Assembly: GCF_053574225.1 (NCBI RefSeq)
Contig: NC_135622.1
Span: forward strand, 34,016,052 to 34,080,051
Direction: 5' to 3'
DNA: 64,000 nt
Source: Canis aureus
Lineage: Eukaryota; Chordata; Mammalia; Carnivora; Canidae
Each line of letters opens with the position of its first letter. Position 1 is the first letter of the stretch. The position numbers were made by a program, and so were the translations under genes. The notes under the pieces are model-generated. The model searched no databases. It was not told where the DNA came from and saw only the letters and a program-made list of their open reading frames with translations. Positions 45,105 through 55,687 of the stretch are shown one piece after another.

Positions 45105-45290
45105 ATTAACTCAATCTTAATTAACCCAGAAAAAAACATGAACTAGGATCTATTATCCCTGCTTTATAGCCAGGGGACACTGAGGCGCAGAGGCCCAAGA
45201 GCATATGGCTAGCTAATGTGGGAGCAGGGGTACCAATCCAGGCCATCAGCCCAGAGCCTGCCCTCTTAACCACTTTACCCTACTGATTAA
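45105..45290 (-). mobile_element. MIR, antisense
   Basis: ccaggggacactgaggcgca and accactttaccctac fit an inverted MIR. Confidence 0.65.
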
Positions 45291-45299
45291 ATAATGGAG

Positions 45300-45810
45300 A
45301 AAACTTAAGCACAGGTCTTCACCTGACAGTCTATTTTTAGTTAAGGAGAAATGTGCTTTTCAAAGTAAAACATTTTAAATCTGAAATCCTAGCTCCTCAT
45401 TGTGATCCAGTCAATTGCTTGGATGCCCAAAACATTAACATAACGTGTTTCACTCACCTGTTTTAGCAAACCAGACTTTCCCAGCAAGGTCTGTTTCCAA
45501 GGGTGACTTTCCAAGGGAGGATACACCCAGCCAGATTTAATGGTCTGGAAATTAAATGGTCTAGGTACTGATTTTACCCCCAAGGCAGGTAAAGCAATAT
45601 CCCATTCGTACAGCTGCCGTTTACTCTCAGATTAGCTCACTAACAATGGCAACTGGATAGATGCAAGGGTTTAATTATGTTGTCACTTCTTAACACCCTA
45701 GGGAGGGTCGCTAAGGGAGTGCCAGCAGTAATTCAAGCCTCCATGGGCTTAGTCTTTTTTCTTGCCTAGTGAATATCCTCCCTGGCTTCTTCCACTTCTC
45801 TACAAAGGGT
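45300..45810. other. Intergenic, nothing recognised
   Basis: No repeat or gene recognised. Confidence 0.45.
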
Positions 45811-45814
45811 TTGC

Positions 45815-45815
<1 letters not shown>

Positions 45816-45849
<34 letters not shown>
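45816..45849. repeat. (GT)n microsatellite
   Basis: About 17 uninterrupted GT units. Confidence 0.97.
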
Positions 45850-45850
<1 letters not shown>

Positions 45851-46271
45851 GGGGGGCCTTTTCTTTTCTACCCTGTGACAAATTATAGACCCCTATTTGA
45901 GCTTCCTAGTGAAAAAGGTAAAATAGACTACTGGTGAAAGGTAAAGTAGACGTGGGGAAAAATATCTTCTCTGGTATAAAAAGCCAATAGAATTTACTAT
46001 AAAAGAGAAAAGTATTCAGAGTCCATGCTGTTAGGTACATCATTGTTTTGAAATGTCAGTAAGACCTTAAGGGTTTTTTTCTTTCTTTTAACAGTAAAAA
46101 CATTTATAGGGCACTGGGATTCCTGGTGTAGCTTCTTTTCCTATTTTATTTGCAAGTGTATATATATAATCAAGTGAGATGTTAAAAAAATATTTTTTGA
46201 GTTTTTGAAAATGTTATCTAACATAATTGAAAAATTCATAACATAGAAGAGAGAGTAGATTTTATAATGTA

Positions 46272-46598
46272 CAGTTGGCCCTTGAACAACATGGGTTTGA
46301 ATTATGTGGGTTCACTTATACATGGACTTTTTTTTGATATGGTACTGTGTACTATAAACGTATTTTCTCTTATTATTTTCTTAATAATTTTTCTCTAGCT
46401 TACTTTAGTATAAAAACAGTATGTAATACATGCAACACACAAAATATATGTTAATTGACAGTTTTTGTTATTGATAATGCTTCTAGTCAACAGTAGGCTA
46501 CTAGTGGTTAAGTTTTGGGGGAGTCAAAAGTTATACACAGATTTTTGACTGCACATAGGTCAGCACCCATAATCTCTGTGTTGTTCAAGGGTCAACTG
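46272..46598. mobile_element. MER2-type Tigger MITE with intact ends
   Basis: Left end cagttggcccttgaacaac and right end gttgttcaagggtcaactg are inverted copies. TA duplicated at 46270-46271 and 46599-46600. Confidence 0.85.
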
Positions 46599-46854
46599 TA
46601 CATTATTTGCCTTTTCTTTTTCAAGAAAATGTGCATCACTCCATTTGCCAGTCTAAGACATTCCATTTTATAGGTAAGGAGAGGGAAAGAGGGAAAAGTA
46701 ATGGCCAATTCCTTTCTTGTTACTGATCAGATTCTTAGCAGCTGCCTCTTCTTGGATTTCTTCAACAAAGAAATAATTTTTTGACTGCTAATTACCTTGC
46801 TGATTGCAGATACTTCACTCATAATAAACAAAACCACACTTTGTTTGGTTTGTG

Positions 46855-48630
46855 TCAAGACCATCGCTTTTCTTTAGCTATTTGTTCAAGAGCTATGTGA
46901 GTCCTAAACTGTAATCGGGCTTCCATGGAATAGTCTTTGTAGTTTTTTATGTTGTCTAGGTTTTTTGTTGCACTCTCATAATCTCCTTTTAGGTAGTGAA
47001 GAATTCCTAGTTCGTAATAAGTGTATGGCACCAAATAGTGGTCATATTTTAACAACTTCTCCTTTTGAATGACACGATTAAAGTAATGCTCAGCTGTCGA
47101 ATATCTGCCTAAATGTTTCAGGCATAGACCTTTCAGTAAATTTAACAAACTTATGTCATCTGTGCCATACTCTTTATTTGGATTTTCTCGTAAAAGGTCT
47201 TCTCCTCTATTAATTATTGATAACCAGCTTGAAATAAGGTCTAGTTTTTTACTCATGACTCGGAAACCACTCCAGGCATAAATGAATTCCAGGATGGGCT
47301 GTGCAGTAAACCAGCCTGTAGTAGTGCCATAGTGCTGGCCCTTCTCAGCAACAAACTTTTCTATTGGCACAGAAGTTCCTAAAATTTTGATTCTCAGGCT
47401 ATCCACTTTTAAGAAGAGAGAGTTTAGGTCCTCACTCTCTGATTTGACAGACTCAGAAGGAAGCAAGGCGAGTAGCATAGCTTTACTGTATACATATATT
47501 GCCTTGGACCACCTGCTCTTATGAGACAGTAGGTCAGCATAGTGGTAAGCCTGCTTCCAATTCCGCAGAAAAACATGGCACCACATGAGTTCCCAATAAC
47601 AGAGGTGATGAAACTGCTTCCATTCATTTTGAATAAAAATGCATTGCTCTAATACTAACTGTGCATTTTTAAAATTTCCTTTCAGCATACTAAAACGTGC
47701 ATGAAAAAATTTAAGTATGACACAGTTTGGAAATTTCTGGAGGTAGATTAGGAAGAGGTCCTCTACAGCAGAACTGTGACCCTTTTCAACACCAAAAGCT
47801 ACAAAGATATAACTGTAATAAAAGAGTAGAGTTAGAACACTTAAGATATTGTTTATATGGGATTCAGATGCACTCTCATAAAGCAAAGTCAAGCCCACGT
47901 CTCTATCACCAGAATATCCAACAATATTGAGTAGTTTAAGGGTCTTTGGTGGCACAAGTGATAATATCAGATTGAATGCTCCAAGTCCAAATTTTACTCC
48001 TCCAACCAGATGTCTGTAGGTTTTGCTCTGGTTGTTAGGTATCTGTGTTAATACTTGTTGACAGTCTTTGTATATTTGATAACTTAACCCGATGTTGATT
48101 GCACTTTTAAGGAAAGCAAACATACTGTCGTCTTGTATAAATGTTACAGTGGATTTCAGAATCAAGCACTCAGCATAGCAGACTTCTGCATGCAATTCCT
48201 CTTCTTTGATAGCCTTTATTCCCTGTTTATTCACTAGATGAGAAAAACTTGTCATCCTAGATTTTCTTCGGAAACCATTGCAGGTTTTCAAAGCTTCCTT
48301 TGTGGTAGTCATTCCAATCTGTATATCCAGTGGGTCAAAAGTCAAGATGGCCTTAACAACCATAAGGATATTATAAATTAGAGCATGGTATATACTGTTT
48401 TTTGACCATGGATGAATAAGATCTATGGCCTCTTTGAATCTATTATTTAGAAATAAATACAATCCAGTTGTGCATTCTTCTAAGGAAGACATTAGATTCA
48501 TTGTTGTTGCCACAGGGATAGTTTCATAGGCATCTTCAAATTTGTCCTCATCACTTTCTGCCTTACTTAGAGTAAATGATGTAAAGACATTCTCCTTATC
48601 ATTTTCTCTTTTACTTAGAGTAAGTGACAT
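46855..48630 (-). CDS. TTC39D: TTC39D-like TPR/DUF3808 protein, single exon
   Basis: An intact, intronless frame of 591 residues from ATG at 48630 to TGA at 46855. The sequence fits the TTC39/IML2 (DUF3808) family: LEECTTGLYLFLNNRFKEAI at the start, GLGAFNLILSLVPPKTLKLL in the middle, and helical TPR-like repeats near the end (LGRYSTAEHYFNRVI, LGILHYLKGDYESATKNL). These proteins are solvent-helical scaffolds; no catalytic residues are expected and the exact role is not known. The N-terminus holds two similar short units (LTLSKRENDKE and FTLSKAESDED). TTC39A, B and C are multi-exon, so this is probably an old retrogene. I recall a single-exon Ttc39d at the matching place in mouse (near Gemin6 and Srsf7), and I believe the human copy is a pseudogene. 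Paralogue choice rests on position and intronlessness; family assignment is firm. Confidence 0.85.
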   Translation of the reverse strand: MSLTLSKRENDKENVFTSFTLSKAESDEDKFEDAYETIPVATTMNLMSSLEECTTGLYLFLNNRFKEAIDLIHPWSKNSIYHALIYNILMVVKAILTFDPLDIQIGMTTTKEALKTCNGFRRKSRMTSFSHLVNKQGIKAIKEEELHAEVCYAECLILKSTVTFIQDDSMFAFLKSAINIGLSYQIYKDCQQVLTQIPNNQSKTYRHLVGGVKFGLGAFNLILSLVPPKTLKLLNIVGYSGDRDVGLTLLYESASESHINNILSVLTLLFYYSYIFVAFGVEKGHSSAVEDLFLIYLQKFPNCVILKFFHARFSMLKGNFKNAQLVLEQCIFIQNEWKQFHHLCYWELMWCHVFLRNWKQAYHYADLLSHKSRWSKAIYVYSKAMLLALLPSESVKSESEDLNSLFLKVDSLRIKILGTSVPIEKFVAEKGQHYGTTTGWFTAQPILEFIYAWSGFRVMSKKLDLISSWLSIINRGEDLLRENPNKEYGTDDISLLNLLKGLCLKHLGRYSTAEHYFNRVIQKEKLLKYDHYLVPYTYYELGILHYLKGDYESATKNLDNIKNYKDYSMEARLQFRTHIALEQIAKEKRWS

Positions 48631-49070
48631 ATTTGCTTCCTTACTTTAGAGATGGGCAGTATCTGACAGGGAGTGATGTGGCCGCAATGAGGGTAGCTCC
48701 TGCTCTCCCAACTGAGCTCACTTCTTCTACAGCCTGAGGTGTCGCTGTTACAACGGAGGCAGACAAACTAATAGTGTGGGTGCAGCATTAGAATATTCTC
48801 ATCTATGGCAGACAAGATGGGGAGGGGAGAGAAAGAATTTTATTTACTCATAAGAGGTATTTCTGAGAAATTCAAATCATTTGTAATATATAGAAAACAT
48901 GTGAAGTAAATCCTTTATAAACAAAGAGTTCTTTCAGCAATAATACACATTTTCAGAAATGTTGATGGGGGAAGGCTTATTCCCTTTAAGAAATTTTTTT
49001 TTCTTTTTGTATAATTGATACACTCTCTATTCTCTGCCCCCCCACTCAGTTTTACTGAGAAAAAATTGAC
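48631..49070 (-). other. Upstream region of TTC39D-like gene
   Basis: It contains the leader and probably the promoter. No clear TATA box, no CpG island and no long open frame; a 5' UTR intron cannot be excluded. Confidence 0.35.
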
Positions 49071-49086
49071 AAAACTGTAAGATATT

Positions 49087-49285
49087 TATTTTTTTTAATT
49101 TATTTATTCATTTATTTTTTTTAATTTATTTATTCATAGAGACAGAGAGAGAGAGAGGCAGAGACACAGGCAGAGGGAGAAGTCGGCATCATGCAGAGAA
49201 CCTGATGTGGGACTCGACTCAGGGTCTCCAGGATCACGCCCTGGGCTACAGGCGGCGCTAAACCGCTGCGCCACCGGGGCTGCCC
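49087..49285 (-). mobile_element. SINEC_Cf-like, antisense
   Basis: Tail side has aatttatttattcat twice. Inverted head cgctgcgccaccggggctgc. aaaactgtaagaya on both sides. Confidence 0.94.
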
Positions 49286-49748
49286 AAAACTGTAAGACAT
49301 TTAAAGTATATAACATGATGGTCTAGGGGTGATAAGAACATTTTTCTACTTTCAGCAAATTTCAATTATACAATACAATGTTATCAACTATAGCCACCAT
49401 GTCATATATTAGATACTTAGATCTCATTCATCTTATAACTGAAAGTTTGTATTCTTTTACCAGCTTCTCCCTATTTCTCCTATCCCCCCAATCCCTTGCT
49501 CTTAATGTTCCCATAAGGGGACTTTTCTGCTAGAGGAATACTCTGGGCTGACTTCTGGCTGGGAGCTGATAAAAAGACCTGGAAGAGTGTTGCTCTATCC
49601 CTTCTGAATTCCTCCTTTTGAATTGGCCTGAAACCAACAACCAGAAAGAGTTTGTTTTCTGCTCTCTAGCTGTGCCTGGGACCAGATGGGCAAAGGTTTA
49701 ATTAGGGGGTGAAGCATCGGTGAGCCCAGTTGGCAGCACATCACGTCT

Positions 49749-49906
49749 TTTTTTTTTTTTTTAAGATTTTATTTATATATTCATGAGAGACACAGAGACA
49801 CAGGCAGAGGGAGAAGCAGGCTCCCTGTGCAAGCCCGATATGGGACTCTGGGATCACACCCTAAACCGAAGGGCAGATGCTCAGCTACTGAGCCACCCAG
49901 GCGTCC
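49749..49906 (-). mobile_element. SINEC, antisense, shortened
   Basis: T15 and inverted head ctgagccacccaggcgtcc. ggcagcwcatcac on both sides. Confidence 0.93.
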
Positions 49907-49919
49907 TGGCAGCTCATCA

Positions 49920-50270
49920 CATCTGAAACCACAGTAACTGTCAACTTAATCAAAAATCAACTTTGGGGTCCTTCAGCCTGACTCTTGCATCTATATTCCA
50001 TTGGTTCTGAACTCAGACAGGAAAAGGCATGTTATTTATAGACCCTTAAGACTATATCCTCCTCCTCTAACTCTTGTATTCTCTCTTTAGATGATTAGTA
50101 CTATCATCCACACTAGATCTCTCTCTTTTTTTTCCTCCTCCCATATCCATCAGTGACCAAATCCTGTCAGATCTACTTTGTTGAATGCAGTACCTCTCTG
50201 TTGTCCTCCAAATCACCCTGGACATTCTTCTTTAATGAGGTTATAATACGGTAAAATGGTATGATATGGT
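49920..50270. other. Intergenic, nothing recognised
   Basis: Possible L2-like patch (accaaatcctgtcagatcta near 50156), too weak to call. Confidence 0.35.
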
Positions 50271-50274
50271 AAAA

Positions 50275-50480
50275 TGCACAAACTGTTAAGTTAGACTGCT
50301 TAGGTTTGAATCCTGATTCTCCACTTGCTTGCCTTTACTGTGCTTCTGTTTCTCATCTGCAAATAGGGAATAATAATACTTCTACCAAAGAGTGTTGGGA
50401 GAATTAGGTAGATTAATATATGGAAAGCAGTCAGAACAGTACCTGGCATATAGTGTAAATACTCAATATATTATTTTATA
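50275..50480 (+). mobile_element. MIR
   Basis: taggtttgaatcctgattct, then cagaacagtacctggcatat. Confidence 0.75.
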
Positions 50481-50516
50481 CAAATCCCCTCATATCCTGG
50501 CATATAGCAGGTGCTT

Positions 50517-50581
50517 GCCAAATTGTTTAATTTTTTTAAATTTAATTTAAATTTTTTTTTTTTTTTTTTGCCAAATTGTTT
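50517..50581 (-). mobile_element. Tail-only insertion (T-rich tract with TSD)
   Basis: gccaaattgttt at 50517-50528 and 50570-50581 brackets a T-rich tract of 41 bp with no element body. Confidence 0.75.
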
Positions 50582-50737
50582 TAAATGACGTTTGGGATGC
50601 AGACTGCTGTGTGAGGAGTTTCATAGCTTTTGGCAATAGAAGTGGAGTCATTTTATCATTCTTTTGCTTAAAATGTTCTGTCTGAGATGTCTTCTTTACC
50701 TCTGTCCACTTGTCTACTTTTAAAAGATCACTCTAGC

Positions 50738-50870
50738 AGGGTGCCTGACTTGCTCCATTGGTAGAGCATGTGACTCTTGATCGCGGCGTTGTAAATTCAA
50801 GCTCCACATTGGGTGTAGAGATTACTTAAAAATGTAATCTCTTTGTTTTTGTTTTGTTTTTTTTTAAGGA
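50738..50870 (+). mobile_element. SINEC, short form
   Basis: gcctgacttgctccattggt head and gggtgtagagattacttaa end. The next SINEC lies in its tail. Confidence 0.87.
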
Positions 50871-50872
50871 TC

Positions 50873-51060
50873 AGGGGCACATGGGTGGCTCAGTCCGTTA
50901 AACATCTGCCTTTGGCTCAGGTCACAATCCCAGAGTCCTGGGATCAAGACTCACATCAGGCTCCCTGCTCAACGGGGAGTCTGCTTCTCCTTCTGCCCCT
51001 CATGTTCCCTCCCTCTCTCTCAACAAAATAAAATGTTTTAAACAATTAAAATAAAAAAAA
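50873..51060 (+). mobile_element. SINEC
   Basis: ggggcacatgggtggctcag head and A-rich tail. atcagtctag follows, matching atcactctag before the preceding SINEC. Confidence 0.9.
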
Positions 51061-51244
51061 TATCAGTCTAGTAAGAATGGATTAGGGAGCACTAATACTG
51101 AGCCAGGAAGATCAGTCGAGTAGGGGCTTGAGTAAGATAGAGAGGAAGCAGAGAGGGATACAGAGCACAAGTGTGGGGAGGAAAGCCTTGGATGAGATGA
51201 GAAAAACCTCTTACACTAACAGAGAAGAGCCTTCCTTTCTCTTA

Positions 51245-51585
51245 TTCGTTTAATACAGATTGAATTGAGCCCCTTCAATATACTGAGCACTATTCTTGGT
51301 GCTAGGGATACAGCAATGAACAAAATAAAGACCTGGCTACCATGGAATTGGTTTTCTTAGGGGAGGGGCATTCTTGGCAGGGAGAAGGATGTTGTGATGT
51401 GGAGGAAAACACAAATGAATAAACAACATGTCAGCAGTTGATATATGCTATGAGGAAGACTAAAACAGATTAAGACAGAATAAGAAATTTAGAGAGTGAT
51501 GGGGTATAAGGTACTTGGTATTTTATGTAGGGTAGTCAGAGAAGGCCTCCCCAATAAGGTGACATTTGAGGAGAGATATAGAAGA
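51245..51585 (+). mobile_element. L2 3' region
   Basis: gcactattcttggtgctagg, then cagagaaggcctccccaata. Confidence 0.7.
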
Positions 51586-51666
51586 TGTGAGAATCTCTTG
51601 ATCTCTTCTTTCAGACTAAGATAAGTGAACATCCTATGTATTCCCATGATGCCTTGTGCTTACCTC

Positions 51667-51688
51667 TATACCAGCACTTGCTGGTATA
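51667..51688. repeat. Perfect hairpin, 10-bp arms
   Basis: tataccagca and tgctggtata separated by two bases. Confidence 0.9.
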
Positions 51689-52117
51689 AAATATATATAT
51701 ATTTTTAAACACTGGTCTTTTTTTTTTTTGCATCTTTTATATCTATCTTCATCATCAAGTATAATGACTGGCACTTAGTTATCAAACTAAATTAGCATTT
51801 ATTAAATGGCTATGACAGTTTTCAATTTACATATACTAAGATAAATTCAAGATGAAGTAATCCTTTTACTTTTAAAACTATGATACTAAAAAATGTAACA
51901 ACAAATACTACAAAGAATTGGTGTCCTTAATATAGTAAGAGTTCCTAGGGATCACTAAGCTAGGAAAAACACCCCAACAGAAAAATCAACAAAGGACGTA
52001 AATAAATTAATTACCAATAAGCATAATGTTGAATCTCATTATAAATAATAAAATGAAAAATTTTAAAATATCTCCATCTTAAAAATGAAATTTGGCAGAT
52101 TAAAAAAATTCATCCAG

Positions 52118-52309
52118 GGATCCCTGGGTGGCGCAGCGGTTTAGCGCCTGCCTTTGGCCCAGGGCGCGATCCTGGAGACCCGGGATCGAATCCCACGTCG
52201 GGCTCCCGGTGCATGGAGCCTGCTTCTCCCTCTGCCTGTGTCTCTGCCTCTCTCTCTCTCTCTCTCTGTGACTATCATAAATAAATAAAAATTAAAAAAA
52301 AATTAAAAA
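52118..52309 (+). mobile_element. SINEC_Cf, young
   Basis: Near-consensus head gggatccctgggtggcgcag. aaaaaattcatccag on both sides. Confidence 0.95.
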
Positions 52310-52436
52310 AAAATTCATCCAGTGTTAATGAAGGTGCAGAAAACCAAATACCTTTGTGGACTTGTTGGTGGGTATACATAAGTGGCTGCAACCATTTTGG
52401 AGAGCTATTTGGCAACATGTTTTAAAAGCTTTTACA

Positions 52437-52661
52437 TTTTTTTAAATGATCTATTTATTGTGGGGGGGAGGGACAAAGGGAGAGGGTGAGAATCCCAAGC
52501 AGACTCTTCTCTGAGCATGGAGTGGGACGGGGGCTTGAGATGGGGCTCAACGTGGGGCTTGTTGTGTTTGTTGTGGGGCTTAATCCCATGACCCTGAAAT
52601 CATGACCTGAGCTGAAGGCAAAAATCAGTTGCTTAACTGACTAGGCCACCCATGTGCCCCA
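52437..52661 (-). mobile_element. SINEC, antisense, with internal expansion
   Basis: Inverted head aggccacccatgtgcccc. The middle repeats tggggctt-type units (cttgttgtgtttgttgtggg), making it longer than usual. Confidence 0.88.
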
Positions 52662-52902
52662 ACATTTAAATTTTTTTTTATACTCTTTGACCAAGTAATT
52701 TTACTTATGGAATTATCCTAAGGTTATAATCAGGGATGTATATAAATATCTACAGAAGGTATATATACTTCAGCATTATTTATAATACAAAAATGAAAAT
52801 CTAAATTTCTTACAACAGTGGATACTGATGGAATACTATCGCAAACATTATAATGTTGTAGACTATTTAATGACTTAAGAAATTGTTTATGGTATAATGT
52901 AC

Positions 52903-53391
52903 TGTATTAGTTGGGGTTCTCCAGAGAAGCATAACCAATGCCAGGTATATACAAAATAATACATAAAATAAAGAACTGGCTCATGCAGATCTGGAGGCTG
53001 AGGAGTCTCAAGATCTGTAATTGGCAAGCTGCAGACCCAGGAGACCCCATGGTATAAATTCTAATCTGAAAGCCAGCAGGCTCAAAATCCAGGAAGAGCC
53101 AATTTTTCAAGTAGAGTCCTAAGGCAGGAAAAGACTGATGTTCTGGCTCAGACAGTCACACAGGAGGAATTCTATCTTGCTCAGTCTTTTGTTATGTTCT
53201 ATTCAGGTCTTCAATTAATTGGATGAGGTCCATCCACATAGGGGAGTCAATCTGCTTTACTCAGTACTGCTTACTACTGATTCAAATGTTAATCTCATTC
53301 AAACACCCTCACAAACACATCCAGAATAATATTTGGCCAAATGTCTGGTCCTGTGGACCAGTCATGTTGACTCGTAAAATTAACCATCACA
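52903..53391 (+). mobile_element. Solo LTR, ERVL/MLT2-type
   Basis: Starts tgtattagttggggttctcc and ends aattaaccatcaca, so TG..CA ends, 489 bp. Five-base flanks tgtac and tatac differ by one base. No internal viral sequence is present. Family from memory. Confidence 0.75.
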
Positions 53392-53548
53392 TATACTAAG
53401 TAAAAAGAGAAGGTTTTTACAAAACTATATGATGTGATTTTTTTCCAAAGAAGTGATATATGCATAGGTAAAAATTGGAACTATAAATTTCAGATTATAA
53501 TAATGATTATATCTGAGTGGTGGGATTATGGATAACATTTATATTCTT

Positions 53549-53724
53549 TTTTTTTTTAAGATTTTATTTATTTATTCATGATAGACAGAGAGAGAGAGGC
53601 AGAGACACAGGAGGGAGAAGCAGGCTCCATGCAGGGAGCCGGATGTGGGACTCGATCCCGGGACTCCAGGATTGCGCCCTGGGCCGAAGGCAGGCGCCAA
53701 ACCGCTGAGCCACCCAGGGATCCC
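53549..53724 (-). mobile_element. SINEC_Cf, antisense
   Basis: Inverted head gagccacccagggatcccc. tatattcttt on both sides. Confidence 0.94.
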
Positions 53725-53749
53725 CGTATATTCTTTATTTAACAACATT

Positions 53750-53870
53750 CAGTAAATATTGAGCACCTACTATATAAGGACTATGCTATGAAATAGGCAT
53801 AACCTAGTTAATGAAATAGAGTTGGACCCTGCCCTCACAAAATTCACAGCCTGGTATTTGTACTATTTAT
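53750..53870 (+). mobile_element. L2 fragment
   Basis: ttgagcacctactatataag, then accctgccctcacaaaattc. Confidence 0.65.
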
Positions 53871-53929
53871 AATTTCCACAATCAATATGTTACTTATATT
53901 CGGGGGGGGGGAGAAGCCTATAATAGTTT

Positions 53930-54125
53930 TGCATGCTTATTTCATGTAACTCTCACAACTGGATGAAGTGGGTATTATTGTCATTTCTCTTTTATGTATG
54001 GGGAAACTGAGTCTAAGTGAAGTTAAGTGACTTGCCCAAAATCATAGTTGATGTATGTATGGAGAACAGGATTCAAACCCAGGTGGTTGGACTGCAGAGC
54101 TGACAGTCATAGTCAACAGTATAAC
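53930..54125 (-). mobile_element. MIR, antisense
   Basis: tatggggaaactgagtctaa and gattcaaacccaggtggttg. Confidence 0.8.
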
Positions 54126-54129
54126 ATGA

Positions 54130-54263
54130 GCTAACTTATTTATTTAATCTTATTTTTTAATTTTTAAAAATTTATTTAATCTCTACATCCAATGTGGGGC
54201 TCAAATTCACAACCCAAAGATCAGAAGTCACATGTTTTTCTGCCTGAGCCAGCCAGGCTCCCC
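54130..54263 (-). mobile_element. SINEC, short form, antisense
   Basis: ctctacatccaatgtggggc and gagccagccaggctcccc. Confidence 0.88.
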
Positions 54264-54290
54264 AAACTTCTTTCTTTTAAAAGATGTCAT

Positions 54291-54434
54291 TTGGCAATTA
54301 TTTATTTATCTATAGCAGTGAACATGACATATTTTATTGGGAAAGTTAAGCCATGTAGGATTATTTGGCAATTATTTATCTGTAGCAGTGAACATGACAT
54401 ATTTTATTGGGAAAGTTAAGCCATGTAGGATTAT
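54291..54434. repeat. Tandem duplication, about 72-bp unit
   Basis: 54291-54364 and 54365-54434 are near identical (for example gcagtgaacatgacatattt in both). They differ by a four-base ttta gap and one A/G change. Confidence 0.95.
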
Positions 54435-54564
54435 TGTTGTTTTTTTCATTCTGCTTTCTATATTTTCCATTTTCTATAGCAAAAGTAAATTATTTTTATA
54501 ACTTAAGAAAGTTTTTGCATTCTGAATTTAATATTACATGGATAATTAATAATCTTTTAAAAAA

Positions 54565-54806
54565 GATTTTATTGGGCAGCCCCGGTGGCTCAGCGGTTTA
54601 GCGCTGCCTTCGGCCCAGGGCCTGATCCTGGAGACTCAGGATTTTATTTATTTGAGAGAGAGAGAGAGAGAGAGAGCACAGAGGGAGAGGGAGAAGCTGA
54701 CTCCCTGCTGAGCAGAGAGCCCAACGTGGAGCCCAATCCCAAGACCCCAAGATCATGACCTGAGCCAAAGGCAGATGCTTAACTAACTGAGCCACCTAGG
54801 CACCCC
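54565..54806 (-). mobile_element. SINEC, antisense, split by another SINEC
   Basis: gattttatttatttgagaga tail side and inverted head gagccacctaggcacccc. A plus-strand SINE piece interrupts its tail side. Confidence 0.92.
54574..54639 (+). mobile_element. 3'-truncated SINEC_Cf-like insert, no tail
   Basis: Only the first 66 bp, from gggcagccccggtggctcag to gatcctggagactca. Flanked by gattttatt at 54565-54573 and 54640-54648. No A tail. Confidence 0.93.
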
Positions 54807-54997
54807 TGGATACTTAATAACCTTATCCATATAATCCAGTGGAATAATTTAGCTAAGTACAGAAGAACATACAACATTGCTGTCCAAAATAACTCAAAAT
54901 TTTGAATTGTATTATTAGCTTTGAATCATTTTTCAAAGTATACTTGAATGTATATTACATGAATGAATACAAATGAAACAACCAATGTCTAAAACAT

Positions 54998-55165
54998 GTA
55001 AGTGATTTGTCTAAAACCAAGTAGTAAATTGCAGAGACAGTATTCAATTTCAAGTCTTCTAAGTCCCAGGTCATTGCTCTTTTCATGAACTCAGACTATA
55101 TTCATCAAAGAGGTAGGTGGAAGGCCTTGGGCAAATCATTTAACTTCTCTGATTCTAGGAAGTGA
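54998..55165. mobile_element. MIR fragments
   Basis: taagtgatttgtctaaaacc (antisense) and gggcaaatcatttaacttct (sense). Diverged. Confidence 0.5.
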
Positions 55166-55308
55166 TATATTTAAGCTAAGCTTTTAACTATGAGTAGGAC
55201 TTTCATAGGTAGGATTGTTCACAGGAACAGTCAAGGAATATTAATATTATAAGGATAAGAATAGCATAAGGAAAGGGGCAGAGGTCTGTTAAAAAATGAG
55301 CAGCTTGG

Positions 55309-55495
55309 GGACGCCTAGATGGCTCCGCGGTTGAGCATCTGCCTTTGGCTCAGGGCGTGATCCCAGGATCTGGGATCAAGTCCCATACTGGGCTCCCTGC
55401 AGGGAGCCTGCTTCTCCCTCTGCCTATGTCTCTGCCTCTTTCTGTGTGTCTCTCATGAATAAATAAAAATTTAAAAATCTTAAAAACTAACAAAC
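55309..55495 (+). mobile_element. SINEC, first of a pair
   Basis: gggacgcctagatggctccg head and aaataaaaatttaaaaatct tail. Confidence 0.92.
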
Positions 55496-55497
55496 AG

Positions 55498-55687
55498 GGG
55501 GAATCCCTGCGTGGCTCAGAGGTTTAGCGCCTGTCTTCACCCCAGGGCGTGATCCTGGAGTCCCAGGGTTGAGTTGCGCGCCCCTGTTGGGCTCCCTGCT
55601 TCTCCCTCTGCCATGTCTCTGCCTCTCTCTCTCTCTCTCTGTGTGTCTCTCGTGAATAAAGAAATAAAATCTTAAAAAAAAAAAAAA
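55498..55687 (+). mobile_element. SINEC_Cf-like, second of a pair
   Basis: gggaatccctgcgtggctca head and A15 tail. The pair is flanked by atgagcagcttg and aagagcagtttg. Confidence 0.92.

Larger units (their letters stand above)
51880..52902 (+). mobile_element. Old L1/HAL1, split
   Basis: ggtgggtatacataagtggc and cagcattatttataatacaa are LINE ORF2-end features. It continues after the LTR at 53392-53545. Confidence 0.6.
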
